64,000 nucleotides of DNA from Arachnopeziza araneosa. Its lineage: Eukaryota; Ascomycota; Leotiomycetes; Helotiales; Arachnopezizaceae. The stretch lies in contig QYAI01000004.1 of the NCBI GenBank assembly GCA_003988855.1, positions 1-64,000 on the forward strand, written 5' to 3'. Of this stretch, positions 23,788 through 35,851 are shown in pieces. The notes under the pieces are model-generated. The model saw only the letters and a list, made by a program, of their open reading frames with translations, was not told where the DNA came from and did not search any database. Each line of letters begins with the position of its first letter. Positions within the stretch are counted from its first letter, which is position 1. The position numbers and the translations under genes were made by a program.

Positions 23788-25031
23788 TCACATATCTTTT
23801 TGCTCTAACACAGGACTGCTTAGTTTCCCCTTCTCAATGGCACTTCTCACGTTTCCAATACACCAGACCTCCATCTTCGTCTGTGTTTCAATGGTCCAGG
23901 TACCCATATGTGGTACTAGCATAACATGGGGGTTAGCGATCAAACCTGGATGAATCTTTGGCTCTTCTTCGTAAACATCTAGCCCGCATGACCATACTTG
24001 GCCGTTCTCGAGCGCTTTGACCAGGGCATCTTCATCCATAACCGCCCCGCGAGCAGTGTTGATAATGACAACCCCAGGCTTCATGATTTCAAACTCTTTG
24101 GTGGAGATAATATGACGAGTATTTTTCTATAAGGTTGTGTTGGCTTTTGTCACAGAAGCTAGTTTTGTAACATACATTAAGCGGCAAGTTCAAGGATAAC
24201 ACATCACTTGTCTTAAGAAGCTCCTCGAAGCTCACATACTTGGCACCTCCGCTCAGCTCCTCTGATAGTTCAGATCGATTGTAGTATTGGGTTGTCATGC
24301 CAAAGGCTGCTGCTTTCTTCATTAGGTTTCTTCCAATTCCTCCCATCCCCAAGATTCCAAGGACTTTGCCTTGGGGATCATGACCAAGCGGTGGAGTAGG
24401 AGAGCCTCTGAAATGTCCATTTCGAAGTGCTAGCATGGCTAAATGGAGATGAGTGCGCGATACACACAATCTGTTCAACTAACTCACAGGTATTAAAACC
24501 TCTTAAGGCGCCTAGGATGAGAAACATGTTTGTATCAGCGGTAGCATCGTCCACTGCCGTTGGTACGTTCGAGACCCGGATATCATGTGCAGTGCAGGCG
24601 TACACATCAACCTGGTCATACCCGGCCCCTCAGTTGAATGTCAGCTTCATTTGACTTAGATCTTATTTCCGCAAAGAACCTAGATCTCATACCATTATGA
24701 CATATAAACTTGACACTCCTAGGAAATGCCGCAACAATTTCCTCGTCAATCAAACCTGTAATAGCCACACTTGGAAAGGTGCGATAAACGGCAACCACGT
24801 TATCGAAAGCCCCGGATTTGCACTCCTCCAAGAATTCCTTCCTCGAACGTGACTTAGGCTTGACCACATCTGCAATTGATGCAATTGAGTCCTCCCATTC
24901 TTTCTCAGCGCTATGGAGGGCATTGTCAGAGTTGTGGTTCCGCTAGAGACGAACAAGAGAAGGGTCCAGCAGGACCAAGGGACAACATACTGATCAATCT
25001 TACCCAGAAGGAGGACTCCTGATTTCCCCAT
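23788..25031 (-). CDS. D-2-hydroxyacid dehydrogenase, glyoxylate reductase type
   Basis: Five exons (24991-25031, 24693-24910, 24488-24628, 24176-24438, 23788-24126) give 333 residues. The protein starts MGKSGVLLLGKIDHAEKEW, carries NVPTAVDDATADTNMF, the Rossmann motif GMGGIG (164-169), and the catalytic set: Arg247 in NTARGAVMDE, Glu276 in EEEP and His294 in PHMGT. The family reduces glyoxylate or hydroxypyruvate with NAD(P)H in the cytosol. Introns are 80, 64, 49 and 49 bp. For the first, the acceptor CCATAG at 24911 restores the frame, whereas a nearer CTCTAG would shift it. The gene lies just downstream of TRP4 on the same strand; there is no sign that the two are functionally linked. Confidence 0.9.
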
Positions 25032-25403
25032 TCTGTAAGATACTAGAAGGCAGCTTCTACGATGAGTGGGAAATGGAACGAAAAAAGATCTGGAAAGAGA
25101 GAAGGTTTGATAGTGGGGTAGAAATTGCCCCGCGTTTTGCGACCCTAACCTGAGCTACGTAGCTACATCCGTTCTCCACACCCTCCGAAAGCAGGAGATA
25201 AGCTTCTGGGGATAGAGTGGAAGAGAAGAAATACGAGATATCGGTCGTAGGAACAGGAAAACGTGCCTCCTTGCAGTTTAGCTGGAGCTTCTGTCCAACA
25301 AGCGACATCGGTCCGTCAAAAACCGACCCGGAGTAAGAAGACACGAAACTCCAACCTGATGCTTTCGTGGGCATGACGGCATTATATCCTACTGGAAGCA
25401 GGG

Positions 25404-26704
25404 CTAGCGGCTATCAAAGCTATTGCTAACTTCAACGAATTGCATCCACTGTCTCCAAGCCTCCCCATTTTCGACCGCCCATCTAGCTCTTCTGACACCC
25501 TCTTTCCATCTTCCACCGCCAGGTCCTCTTTCCTTGACGACCTTGCCATCATCACCATGACCCATGTTGCTAGTATCAGCTTCACAGATTCCAGACACCA
25601 CAAACATTGCTGCTGTATTCATCAAAACAAAATGATAGATGGGATCTTCCTTTGGTAGCAGGTTTTGAAGTAGCTTCATCAAAATCTCCGCATTCTCATG
25701 TGGTTCCTTGCCGGGCGAGACGTCCTTTAACGGGTGAGCTGGAAGTCCAAAATCGGATGCGCTGATAGTAAAGCTATCTATAGAGATATTACCTTCCAGC
25801 GGTATCTCGGAGTTTGAATGGTCGACCAATCTCCAGCAGTAGGTTAGCCCAGCACAGCTAATCTCGTCAAGTTCTTCTTCGCCACAAACAACCATGGCCT
25901 TTCGAGCACCACTCATTTTCAGGGCGTCTGCAAAGACAGGCCCGATATCTCTGCGGGCTACGCCTAAAAGTCGAGCTTCAATGCTACCCTCAACGGGATT
26001 GGCTAGTGGTCCCAGTAAATTGAAAATTGTCCTCCACCCGAGCTCTTTTCGAATGGGTGCCACATACTTCATGCCAGGATGAAATACAGGTGCAAATAGA
26101 AAAGCATAGTTGCTCTTCTCGTAGACTTTTGCAATCGTCCCAGGAGTAACTGCTGTCAGATTGGGAGCGATTGGAAGGGTTGACTGAAGTAGATCGGCTG
26201 AGCCTGATTTAGATGTCGAAGCACGGTTTCCATGCTTACTCAGGAGAAGCAGTGATGAAGCTACAATTGATGATGTGGTAGAGATGTTAAAAGTATGATG
26301 AGAATCACCTCCCGTACCAACAATATCACACTATGCATTGATAAGTAACAAGGTAAAATCGGAGGAATAAAACCTACAAGACCACCACGATAAGTTCCCT
26401 CTGGTCTTCCGCGTGCTTTTACAACTTGAGCCAAGGTCTCTTTGTCCACCTCAGACGCTGCTGCTCGCATGGACGCAGCACATTTCGCAATCACGTCTGC
26501 CCTCCGATCCCAACCTGTGAAATGTAAGCAGGTGAGAAGTGCTCCCGTCTGTACAGGCGACAACTGGTCTGTAAAGATGTGCGAAATAGCCAACGCAATT
26601 TCCTCAGCAGTCACGTTTGAGTCACCTGGGGATGGCCACAACCTGCGAAGTAAAGGTGTTATGGATATTTTTGGTGGAGCGCCGGGCTCAACTTGGTCAA
26701 TCAT
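25404..26704 (-). CDS. TRP4: Anthranilate phosphoribosyltransferase
   Basis: Exons 26378-26704 and 25404-26330 give 417 residues; the 47-bp intron (GTAGGT..CATAG) falls just before the PRPP-binding motif. Motifs: CDIVGTGGDSHHTFNIST (from residue 110), the KHGNRASTSKSGSADLL anthranilate/PRPP loop, and APVFHPGMKYVAPIRKELG with the following NLLGPLANP. It transfers phosphoribose to anthranilate in the second step of tryptophan synthesis, in the cytosol. A C-terminal extension after VLMNTAAMFVV is Gly/Glu-rich and slightly longer than in bacterial TrpD. It is divergent from the bL10m gene across 291 bp. Confidence 0.93.
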
Positions 26705-26995
26705 GACTTCTTGGGATCAGATGCTGCTTAGTTTGGTATTCCAAGTCGCCGAACTTTTGTGATGTTGTCGTCGCCAGTTGAAGAAGCTCTTGCATGGGTT
26801 TGTGTACTTATAATATGCACGCTAGTTAAAAAATGTCTACGCGAGATGTATCTATCCAGGTACGAACATATGTCAAGAGATCCCATAATTTAGCAGCCTT
26901 GCCAGGTAAGATACAGCTCCTTTCAACTCTATAGGTTGAACATTGGAAATCTGGGGTTTTTCTTGTAGCTAATTGCTCCACCTACCTGTCTTAGG

Positions 26996-28036
26996 ATGCC
27001 ACCACGGATTATTTCGTCTTCAAAGGCAGTCATTTCCATTCTCAGATGCAGACGACACTTACAAGTCCATCAGCAATATGCTACTGCTGCAACGGCAATC
27101 ACGTCTGCGACCCCTCATCAACAGATCACCTACTCATTACTACCGATTACTCGCTATCCCTCGACCCAGCCGCCGTCTTATAAACCTCCCGAGGTTCGCA
27201 AGTCCCAACTCCTGCGCCAATATGCTTCTCTCCTTCAGTCCACCCCCCTTATGCTCATCTTCCAACACAACAATATGAAGTCAAGTGAATGGGTTGGACT
27301 AAGGCGCGAATTGACACTCGCTTTAAGGAAAGTGGATGAAGCGCGTATTGCAGCAGGACATCCTCCAGAACCGTTAGCAGATGTCATCAAGATGCAGACT
27401 ATTCAGACTGGCATCTTCGCCGCTGCCCTGAATATTGTGGAATTTTATAAATCAAAGCCATCAAATTCTTTACCGAAAACTACAGAACCTGCTTCGCTTT
27501 CATCTGCTGCGCTTCCCGCCCATCGTCATGATAGTCATACCTTGACACATACATTGTCCAGGGCTGCGCATGAGGCTGTTGTAGAAGCGAATAGAAAGCA
27601 TGCTCTCAACCCCCTACTGTCTGGACCGCTAATGGTCTTGACATTCCCAGATGTCTCACCGCAGCATCTCAAGGCTGCACTGTCGATTCTTTCTCCAAGT
27701 GCACCGCAATTTCCAGCACCTACCAGGCGGGCAAATCCAGGTTGGCATGATGCTGCTGTTCAGGCAGGACTGCAAAAGCTTCTCATGCTTGGGGCACGTG
27801 TTGAAGGTAAAGTGTTCGACGTTGAAAAGACAAAATGGGTAGGTGGTATCGATGGTGGTGTTGACGGCTTGCGGGCTCTGTTGGTGGCAATGCTGCAAGG
27901 TGTTGGCGCTGGATTGGCAAACACTTTGGAAAGTGCATCGAGGAGTATCTACTTTACTGTTGAGGGGAGGCAGATGATATTAGAAGCAGAAGAGGTTAAG
28001 ACTGCTAGTAACGAGTCAAAGGACGAGATTATATAA
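26996..28036 (+). CDS. MRPL11: Mitochondrial large-subunit ribosomal protein bL10m
   Basis: One exon, 346 residues. The N-terminal 60 residues are basic, Ser/Thr-rich and poor in acids, as in a mitochondrial presequence. The following PPEVRKSQLLRQYASLL block, then FQHNNMKSSEWVGLRRELT, match the fungal YmL11/bL10m family. bL10m is the base of the mitoribosome stalk. The C-terminus has the helical VDGLRALLVAMLQGVGAGLA segment. The gene ends 82 bp from the convergent stop of the PI-PLC-like gene. Confidence 0.85.
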   Translation: MPPRIISSSKAVISILRCRRHLQVHQQYATAATAITSATPHQQITYSLLPITRYPSTQPPSYKPPEVRKSQLLRQYASLLQSTPLMLIFQHNNMKSSEWVGLRRELTLALRKVDEARIAAGHPPEPLADVIKMQTIQTGIFAAALNIVEFYKSKPSNSLPKTTEPASLSSAALPAHRHDSHTLTHTLSRAAHEAVVEANRKHALNPLLSGPLMVLTFPDVSPQHLKAALSILSPSAPQFPAPTRRANPGWHDAAVQAGLQKLLMLGARVEGKVFDVEKTKWVGGIDGGVDGLRALLVAMLQGVGAGLANTLESASRSIYFTVEGRQMILEAEEVKTASNESKDEII

Positions 28037-28118
28037 ACATGAACTGGCCAAGGCCGTGTATTCTATGTATCTTATCGGAGGCATATTTAAGAATGGCTAA
28101 TTTATCAATTACGACTTT

Positions 28119-29543
28119 TCACCTTGTCTCAAGTTTCGCATTCATACCTACAATACACCTAACCAAATCCCAATCGTCATTTCGTCCCACCCAATCGCAT
28201 ACCACGATCCCTGTGCTTCCATCTCCCAAAGTTCTCCTTTCCTGACCGTCGTGAGGCACCTCAGTGACAATGCGCTCATTATGATTCCGGCATAGATAGT
28301 CAATTATGGAAGGATTTATCTTGGCAGCTATCCTATCCGGCCAACAATTGGGACTGAAGAAATTTGACGCGCTCAAAAAATTCATAAAGAAAGGTTGCGC
28401 AGCAGCCTCAACACATGCAGCATCCATATCCCTTGGCAAGGCATAGACACACTGCGCCGCTCTCGCAAGTTGATCTATTGAATAAATAAATTTTTTATGA
28501 ATATTCTGAGACTCTGCAACTTCGTAGAAATCTTGAACTCGGATCTCGCCGCTTGTGCAAGTTCCGTCCGCACAATTATCTGGCCAGCTTTCTGCATCAA
28601 TTCCCCATCCTTTGCTGCTATTCTCTCCTATTAAAGAGTCGTCCAGGGCAAAACGACGAATCAAGACCACCTTACTGCGAGCCTCGCCAAGGGCTGGGAT
28701 GCGATTATCCGTGAACCAGCGTTGATCAGAATAGTGCATATGGAGAATCTTGCTAAGTTGTTGGTCTGTAGCCTTGCCAATGCCCTCGCGCTTTAGAGAT
28801 ATTATGATTGACTCGCTCGGGTTTAACTCCAAAAAAGTATAAACTGTGTTGATAAGATCGCGGAAATATTTGTTCCCGGTCAAACTGACTGGAAAGGCAG
28901 AGTGTACCAAAATCAAGCCATCTTTGGAGACATCATCGGGACTCTCGGGCTGTACTCTAATATCCAAGAACCGTATTCCATTTTCGAGTTGAACTTTGAC
29001 ACTTACAGCTTGACATCGGACTGAAGGCAGTGCAATATAATGTGTAGGAGAGTTGTGTGTCCCAGGAATACTGAGTGCAGACAAGGGAATCTCGTTTGGC
29101 AGCCTGGACATCCATGATGCTAGGTTTGCGGAGGAAAACAATGAAAGATGTGAAGACGCTGAAAGATACACAGCGGTAAATTCTAAGCGAGGATCTGGAG
29201 ATAGTGAAATTGCGACAGTTGACTTCTGGGAAGGAGCCGGAGTATCAACACGATATGGTTGTCCATCCGCCCAAAATGTCAACCTCAACACTTCTCTCTG
29301 GTTGACTTGTATGTCTGTGGCCTTGGTCTGAAAGGATGCAATAGGTATCGAAACTTCTTGTTGGTTGAAACTTTCAGACTTTGAGGCAAGTTGTGGTGAT
29401 GAGGGAGCCGTGATGTTGCTCAACAGCCCTGTGAAGGTTCGTCCACCTCTGTCTCTAGATCCAGCCACCTCGAAACGCTCTAAAAGCGTGAATTCAAGTG
29501 GGGTTGACGATAGATTACGGATGGTTATAGGCGGGATGGCCAT
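28119..29543 (-). CDS. PI-PLC-X-like phosphodiesterase
   Basis: Single exon, 474 residues, no signal peptide. Residues 1-125 form a beta-rich N-terminal part starting MAIPPITIRNL. The TIM-barrel PLC-X domain begins about 150: SIPGTHNSPTHY carries the first catalytic His (163), FLDIRV follows, and LVHSAF carries the second His (214). The domain runs to NPSIIDYLCRN. No PLC-Y or C2 domain is present, so it resembles the bacterial-type, single-domain PI-PLC that cleaves phosphatidylinositol or GPI-linked lipid. Substrate and location are unknown. It is divergent from the ABC transporter across about 520 bp. Confidence 0.85.
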   Translation of the reverse strand: MAIPPITIRNLSSTPLEFTLLERFEVAGSRDRGGRTFTGLLSNITAPSSPQLASKSESFNQQEVSIPIASFQTKATDIQVNQREVLRLTFWADGQPYRVDTPAPSQKSTVAISLSPDPRLEFTAVYLSASSHLSLFSSANLASWMSRLPNEIPLSALSIPGTHNSPTHYIALPSVRCQAVSVKVQLENGIRFLDIRVQPESPDDVSKDGLILVHSAFPVSLTGNKYFRDLINTVYTFLELNPSESIIISLKREGIGKATDQQLSKILHMHYSDQRWFTDNRIPALGEARSKVVLIRRFALDDSLIGENSSKGWGIDAESWPDNCADGTCTSGEIRVQDFYEVAESQNIHKKFIYSIDQLARAAQCVYALPRDMDAACVEAAAQPFFMNFLSASNFFSPNCWPDRIAAKINPSIIDYLCRNHNERIVTEVPHDGQERRTLGDGSTGIVVCDWVGRNDDWDLVRCIVGMNAKLETR

Positions 29544-30064
29544 CGTAGAAATGGCCTTTTCAAAGCAAGGAGATCGAAGGTATTACAATCTGCAGAGTGT
29601 GACGGCGTCATCTTACCGGAACCTTGTCGCGAAATGGGCGAATCACGTACGCATATATATGCAAATGCCTATGATATGCATTCAACGACACGCAAGCATC
29701 GTTAGAGGTGTGTTCTCCCGCTTCACCTATCCTATTGCCAAGACCCACCCGCCTCTTGTTGCGACGGAACTGCTCTGATCTTCCAGTGATAGCTCCAAAT
29801 TACGTCTTATATCCCATGTTCCCAACTCTATTGCGTAGAAAGCATCTTTGCCCCTCCACAAGTACAATACGGCACAGTGCCTTGGTTCCTAGTTGGATCT
29901 ATCATCATAGCTTTACTTTTGATATCTGCCTTACCGGCGACGCGTATTCACTATCTTTTAGTTAGGGATTGCGATCCTGTATAAGGAGAGAAGGTGCACT
30001 GTCCGTCAAGAATTGGTATCACTCTTCATTATCCAACTTAATCAGTTCTTATTATACTATCACC
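29544..30064. promoter_or_regulatory. Divergent intergenic region PI-PLC/ABC transporter
   Basis: About 520 bp between opposite start codons. It should contain both promoters; a TGTATAAGGAG word lies about 90 bp before the ABC ATG. No gene seen. Confidence 0.4.
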
Positions 30065-33000
30065 ATGCCAGCTAATCAAACCTCTCCTCAAACCGTGGTT
30101 GACTCTTTTGGTCCCACAAATCCTGCGAAGTTTGACTTTACGCCGTTGTTTGAAGATACTATCCTCTCTATATTACCTTCGGTGCTATTGCTTCTTGTAC
30201 TCCCGTTTCGAATAGCATCTCTCTGTGGGAAAACTCAAAAAGTCATTCGAAGTCCCCTGTACGAAAATAAATTAGTAGGGGCTTGAGCATACGGCTACCC
30301 AAGACAAGTGACTGATACTGGGATAGCTTTTCCTTGTAGTTTATGCATGCATGCAAACTGCACTATTAGTTATGAGCGCCGTCTTATGCACTCTTAGAAC
30401 CAAGGCCACCTTAGCTGCTATTATACTTACACTTCTGGACTCCCTAGGTTTGGTCGTGCTGTCACATCTGGAGCATATAAAATCTATCAGGCCATCAGCG
30501 ATTATCAATATTTATCTTCTACTTACGCTTCCTTTTGATGTCATACGCTCTAGAACACTTTTCCTCGACGATACTGCAAAATCCGTTGCAACAGTTTTCA
30601 GCAGCGCTGTTGGTATTAAGATCATGATTCTCGTCACCGAAGCAATCGAAAAGCGGCATATCCTTATTGATCACTACAGAAGTTTGTCCCCTGAAACAAC
30701 TAGTGGGATATATAGTCGGAGTATGAGTTATTCTTATTTTAGACCTGATCAAAGAGGTCGAACATTTCTCTTGTCACTCAAAACCGGGGTATCGTTGAAA
30801 TTATTTCCGGATTGGCAATACTAACTATCTGACCTTCCAGGTTTCTTCTTCTGGCTCAATAATCTGATGACAACTGGCTTTAGCCGAATCATCAGAAATG
30901 ACGATCTCTATCCCATTGAAGATGAAATGAGCGCCGAGGTCTTGTATACTCGTGCAAAACACGTTTGGAGTAATATAAACACAACAAGTTCGACGTCGTT
31001 ATTATTAGCAACACTCATATCCAACCGGACGGCTCTTTTGTACACCATTTTCCCAAGACTATGCCTAATTGGATTCCGCTTCGCCCAACCATTCTTGCTT
31101 TCACGAACGGTAAAGTTTGCAAATAATCTTGATGAGCCTGAGAATATTGGATGGGGACTTACTGCCGCGTTTGGGTTTGTGTTGCTCGGCCTCGCGGTCG
31201 CAAATGGCTCCTACTGGCACATGAGCTATCGATTTACAACTTCGATTCGGGGGACTTTAATCAGCTTAGTCTACGCTAAGACTATGGATCTTAGTATCAC
31301 AGCCTGTGAGGACCCTGGGCTATATGATTCTTTTCTTTTTTGATCCCGAGATCGAGTAGCTTAAGTCACGCACTCTTAAGTTAGCCGCATCTGGCAACAA
31401 TTAGTCCCTTTTGGTCCTGAAACATGCTGTAAGTGGAACTTGCTGATTTCTAGGGTTTTAGTAAATGAATCTATGGCAGTGACTTTAATGTCGAATGATA
31501 CAGGTGCGTGGTACATATCATCATCGGCTGATTCTAATTGTATCTTCTTCAGAAGCCATATGCGAGGCTTTTCGGTTTGTCCATGAACTTTGGGCTGTAA
31601 GTGAGTTTTCTGTCAAGTTCTCCTCTTCTTAACGATACCAGGTTCCAATCGAGTTAGCAATTGCTCTCTTTCTTTTAGAGAGACAGCTGGGCCTCGCATT
31701 TCTTGCTACAGGTTTTATAGCGATCCTCTCCACATCTGGAATCTTATTTGTAGCGGTACGATATATATATCTCCTCGATTTCTCATCTATCCAAGAATTC
31801 GCCTTTTAAGACGGTACCAACAGCAGTCTGGGCAAACCCCCTCGTTAACACCACATTTCATTATACATGCTAATGTACTTACAGAAATATATGAGTGAGG
31901 CACAGAAGGTTTGGATCCAAGGTATCCAAAGTCGTGTTGATGCTACGGCCTCGATGCTAGCAGCAATAAAGGTATATAATACAGCTAGATATTCAACTTT
32001 GCGTCTTCTAAGAGTCTCCAGCCGGTAAAAATGCTTGGGTTCACCCCTGTACTAACATGCTCCATACAAAATCTAAGGTCTATAGAGCTTCAGCTTTCAA
32101 CGATTTTCCGGAAGCTGCTCTGCGTCCGTGTATTTCTAGGTACGGCTATTAACCCCCAAAAAGTCAATGTTTACAATAGTTTCCAGCAAATTCTATGACA
32201 AGTTTAGCTCCCATGATAACTTTCGCTGTTTTTGTTATTATATCAAACTCAAATGGTCAAGCCTTTGATACAGCCTCGGCTTATACCACCTTATCGTTGA
32301 TTTCATTACTATCAACACCAATGAACGGTTTAGTGCAAGCGATTCCGATGCTCAATGCCGCAATGGCTTGTCTAGGTCGAATCGAGTCATTTCTCAGATC
32401 GGATGCTAGGCGAGATCACCGGCTACCGATCTCGAGTAGCACTCCTCTCTCGCCATGTGAGACAGTGGAAGATCACATTGAGATGGAAATCTTTTCCTCA
32501 ACTACCGAACAATATGTGGCTGTCAACTCCATTATGATAGCTGCGCGCAATGCTAGCTTTGCTTGGGATTTAGGAAGCACTCCGACGGTTAATGATGTAA
32601 CATTTGACTTACAGCGGTATCAATTCTGTTTGTTAGTGTGCCCTCCGCCATGTCTAGTCTCCTAGAGTTTCCAAGAACCCGGATACTGTTACTTAAAGCA
32701 CTTCTTCAAGGCCTCATACTAATAGATACTAGCGTGATAGGCCCTGTTGGAAGTGGTAAAAGTACCCTCTTGAAGGGATTGCTTGGCGAGACACCTTCGA
32801 CTCGTGGATTTATCTATAGCTGTAGCCCGACAATTGCTTTCGTCGATCAAAATCCATGGATTAGAAACGCCACAGTTAAGGTTGGCTCCCATTAATTGCG
32901 TGGCCGAGCTCTCGCTTAAAGCTAACAATCATAGCAAAACATACTAGGAATATCTACTTTCGAAGAACAGTGGTATAATGAAGTCGTCCGTTGCTGTGGT

Positions 33001-35851
33001 TTGGAGATGGATATTGTATCTTCCTTCCCCAAGGGTCATGGTTGGTCCCATTTTCCTATCTATAGAGTCGTTTGCTAACTATCTCTAGCAACATCTGTTG
33101 GCTCAGCCGGCATTTCATTAAGTGGAGGTCAAAAACAGAGGCTTGCTCTTGCGCGAGCCGTATATGCTAAAAAGGAACTTATTATCCTCGACGACGTATT
33201 TTCTGGTCTGGATACAGAAACGGAGGAGTATATCTGTGCTGCGCTCTTCGGTAAAGATGGGCTTCTCCGAAAGCTGCGAACCACTGTTCTCTTCGCAACG
33301 CACGCTGTGCACAGGCTGAATTATGCCGATAATATCATCGTTTTAGATGCCATGGGCAAGATTTCGGAACAAGGCTCGTCTGAAAAACTGAACATGTTAG
33401 GTGGTTATGTGCATAGTTTAGGTGCGACACTCAAAGATGACATCTCACCCACAACAAATGAAGAGTCAGTTGAGAGGGTTTTAAAGTCGGGACCCGGTTC
33501 TTTACTTCAAAATGAAGTAGAAGAACTCCGAGCAGAAGAGCTCAGTAGGCAAACGGGCGATCTCTCAGTATACAGGCACTATTTCGCCTCTATCGTCAGT
33601 CACTTTATACTATTTATTTTGCCAAGAAAACCCCCTAACCATTGACTACAAGATGGTACTAATAAGTCACTAGGGATGGCCAAGTACTTCGCGTTTTGCG
33701 ATATGCTTGATTATTTACGGCGTGTGTTCGAAGTGGACGGAATTCTTGTTAACATTTTGGACACGTGCGATGGCTCGCGAGGGAAATGCGGCCAACAGCT
33801 ATTACATGGGATTGTATGGGATGTTGACGAGCTTCGCTGTTCTTGGACTGACTGGTTGTGTCGCGGAACTGGCACTCGTCATGGTTCCTTCAAGCGCTAA
33901 AACCCTTCACGCTGAACTTCTCAGGACCGTAATGAATGCACCCCTGTCTTTCTTTACTTCAACAGACACTGGATCTATAACTAACAGGCATGTATGTGAT
34001 TTTTGTCTAATTTGCGCTAAAATTTTCTAGGTTTAGCACCGACATGTCGATACTCGATGCGGAATTGCCTTACGCTCTCATTGATCTTTCTTTAGGGATT
34101 GTTTTAACAATCATGAGTGCAATCTTGATGTGCTTTTCAGCCGGCTATTTTGCAGCGATTATACCTCCTGTAGCATTGATCGTTTGGGGTGAGATTTCAA
34201 TCCAACTGTATATGGTTAGAAATGTATACTTAACGTGCGAAGTGTTGCAAAAATTCTATCTGAGAACATCTCGCCAAATTCGGCTCCTAGATCTCGAAGC
34301 GAAGTCTCCATTGTATTCTCACTTCCTCGAGTCTCTAACCGGGCTTGTCACAATCAGAGCGTTTGGTTGGGGAGAAAACTTCATGGTGAGCAATTACTGT
34401 CCACTTCTGCTAAGGTTTCAACCTGAAGAGTCGTCAATCAACTTTCACTTTTCTAAGGTCATGCAAGACGACAAATGTGCAGATTGTGGCTGAAATCACC
34501 CAGGAACATAACCTCGCTTTGTTAGATATGTCTCAGAAGCCATACTATCTTCTCTTTTGTATCCAGCGTTGGTTAGCATTGATTCTAGACCTTCTTGTTA
34601 TGGTACTAGCTGTGATATTGATGGTTCTGGTTGTCAAATTAGTATATTCGCCCCTATTCTAAGAAAAGGCCTTGAGCTGAGGAATCAATAGCGAAACGGA
34701 ATCAGTGCCGGGTTTGTCGGTCTGGCTATTCTGAATGTGCTATCATTCAACGAGACTTTAAGTTACATCATACGCAACTGGTATGCTCCTCTTCACTCTC
34801 CCTTCCAACAGGTACTACCTGTGCAGTTTTGTGTCAGAAAAAATGACACTCCTAAACTCCGAGTTTGAAGTGCTACTGAATTTCATAACCTAATTACCCA
34901 CCAATGTGACAGGACTCAGCTCGAGACATCCCTTGGCGCGATCGCAAGACTCATGAACTTCTCCAAAGAAACAGCGACAGAACATCTTCCTGACGAAAAC
35001 TCGGAAACACCGGAAGATTGGCCCGCCTATGGCGCAATAGAACTAAAGAATGTTTCCGCCTCGTATACTTCTATGGGCAATCTCGTCATCAAGCATCTAA
35101 ACATGTCTGTAGAACCAGGCGAGAAAATAGGTATTTGTGGACGAAGTGGAAGCGGCAAAAGCTCGTTGATAACGACACTATTTCGGATGTTAGAGATCAC
35201 TGATGATAGCTCGATTACTATTGATGGCATTGATATTACTAAAATACCTCGCGAGACCGTTCGTTCAAGGCTGAACGCCATACCACAAGAACCATTTTTT
35301 ATTCGAGGGAGCATCCGAGATAATATTGATCCTCTCCACTACTATGATAGAGAGTTGGCGATCTCAGCACTCCAAAAAGTTCACCTCTGGGACCTAGTTC
35401 ATTCGAAGGGCGGTCTAGATGTTGAACTCGACACGGAATTGTTCTCCCACGGACAGAGACAGCTGTACGTTGGATCCCCCGAGTTACTTTTATAAGCGTC
35501 TCCTAACTTCAGGACAAACATCTTTACCCCCCAAAACATGCCAGGGAGATTTGCTGACTCTGAGATCCTGGGATTAGGTTCTGTCTCGCCAGAGGGATCC
35601 TACGGAAGAGCAAAATCGTGGTGCTTGATGAAGCGACAAGTAGTGTTGATAGGAAATCAGACGAGCTTATGCAACAAATTATACGAAAAGAGTTTGCAGG
35701 CTGCACAATTTTAGCAGTAGCGCATCGGCTTGATACGATTCTAGATTTTGACAAGATTGCAATGCTTAGGAATGGTGAGTTAAGGGAGTTCGACACACCT
35801 AAAGCATTGCTAGGTCGCGAGAGCGCATTCAAAGAATTGTATAACGCATAG
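30065..35851 (+). CDS. ABC-C (MRP-type) full transporter, 18 exons
   Basis: Eighteen exons (30065-30274, 30327-30720, 30841-31305, 31462-31503, 31553-31596, 31642-31755, 31885-31971, 32022-32139, 32187-32627, 32726-32880, 32935-33040, 33089-33594, 33674-33987, 34031-34385, 34504-34641, 34692-34780, 34913-35464, 35578-35851) join in frame to 1467 residues. An N-terminal hydrophobic TMD0 is followed by TMD1 and NBD1 with Walker A GPVGSGKST (about 644), signature SGGQKQR and Walker B LIILDDVFSGLD. TMD2 leads to NBD2 with Walker A GRSGSGKSS (about 1269), signature HGQRQLFC, Walker B VVLDEATSSVD and H-loop AHRLDT. NBD1 has Asp where NBD2 has the catalytic Glu, the usual ABC-C asymmetry. It probably exports drugs or conjugates at the plasma or vacuolar membrane. 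No biosynthetic core gene lies nearby. One intron (33988-34030) is GC-AG. Confidence 0.9.
33988..34030 (+). other. GC-AG intron in the ABC transporter
   Basis: Joining AACAG|GCATGT to TTCTAG|GTTTAGC restores the family sequence NRFSTDMSILDAELP. The overlapping GTATGT donor four bases later would create an immediate stop. Confidence 0.8.

Noticed and set aside
25057..25374. 105-codon minus frame between TRP4 and the dehydrogenase
   Set aside because: Lies in the probable dehydrogenase promoter, has no recognisable domain and no support from context.
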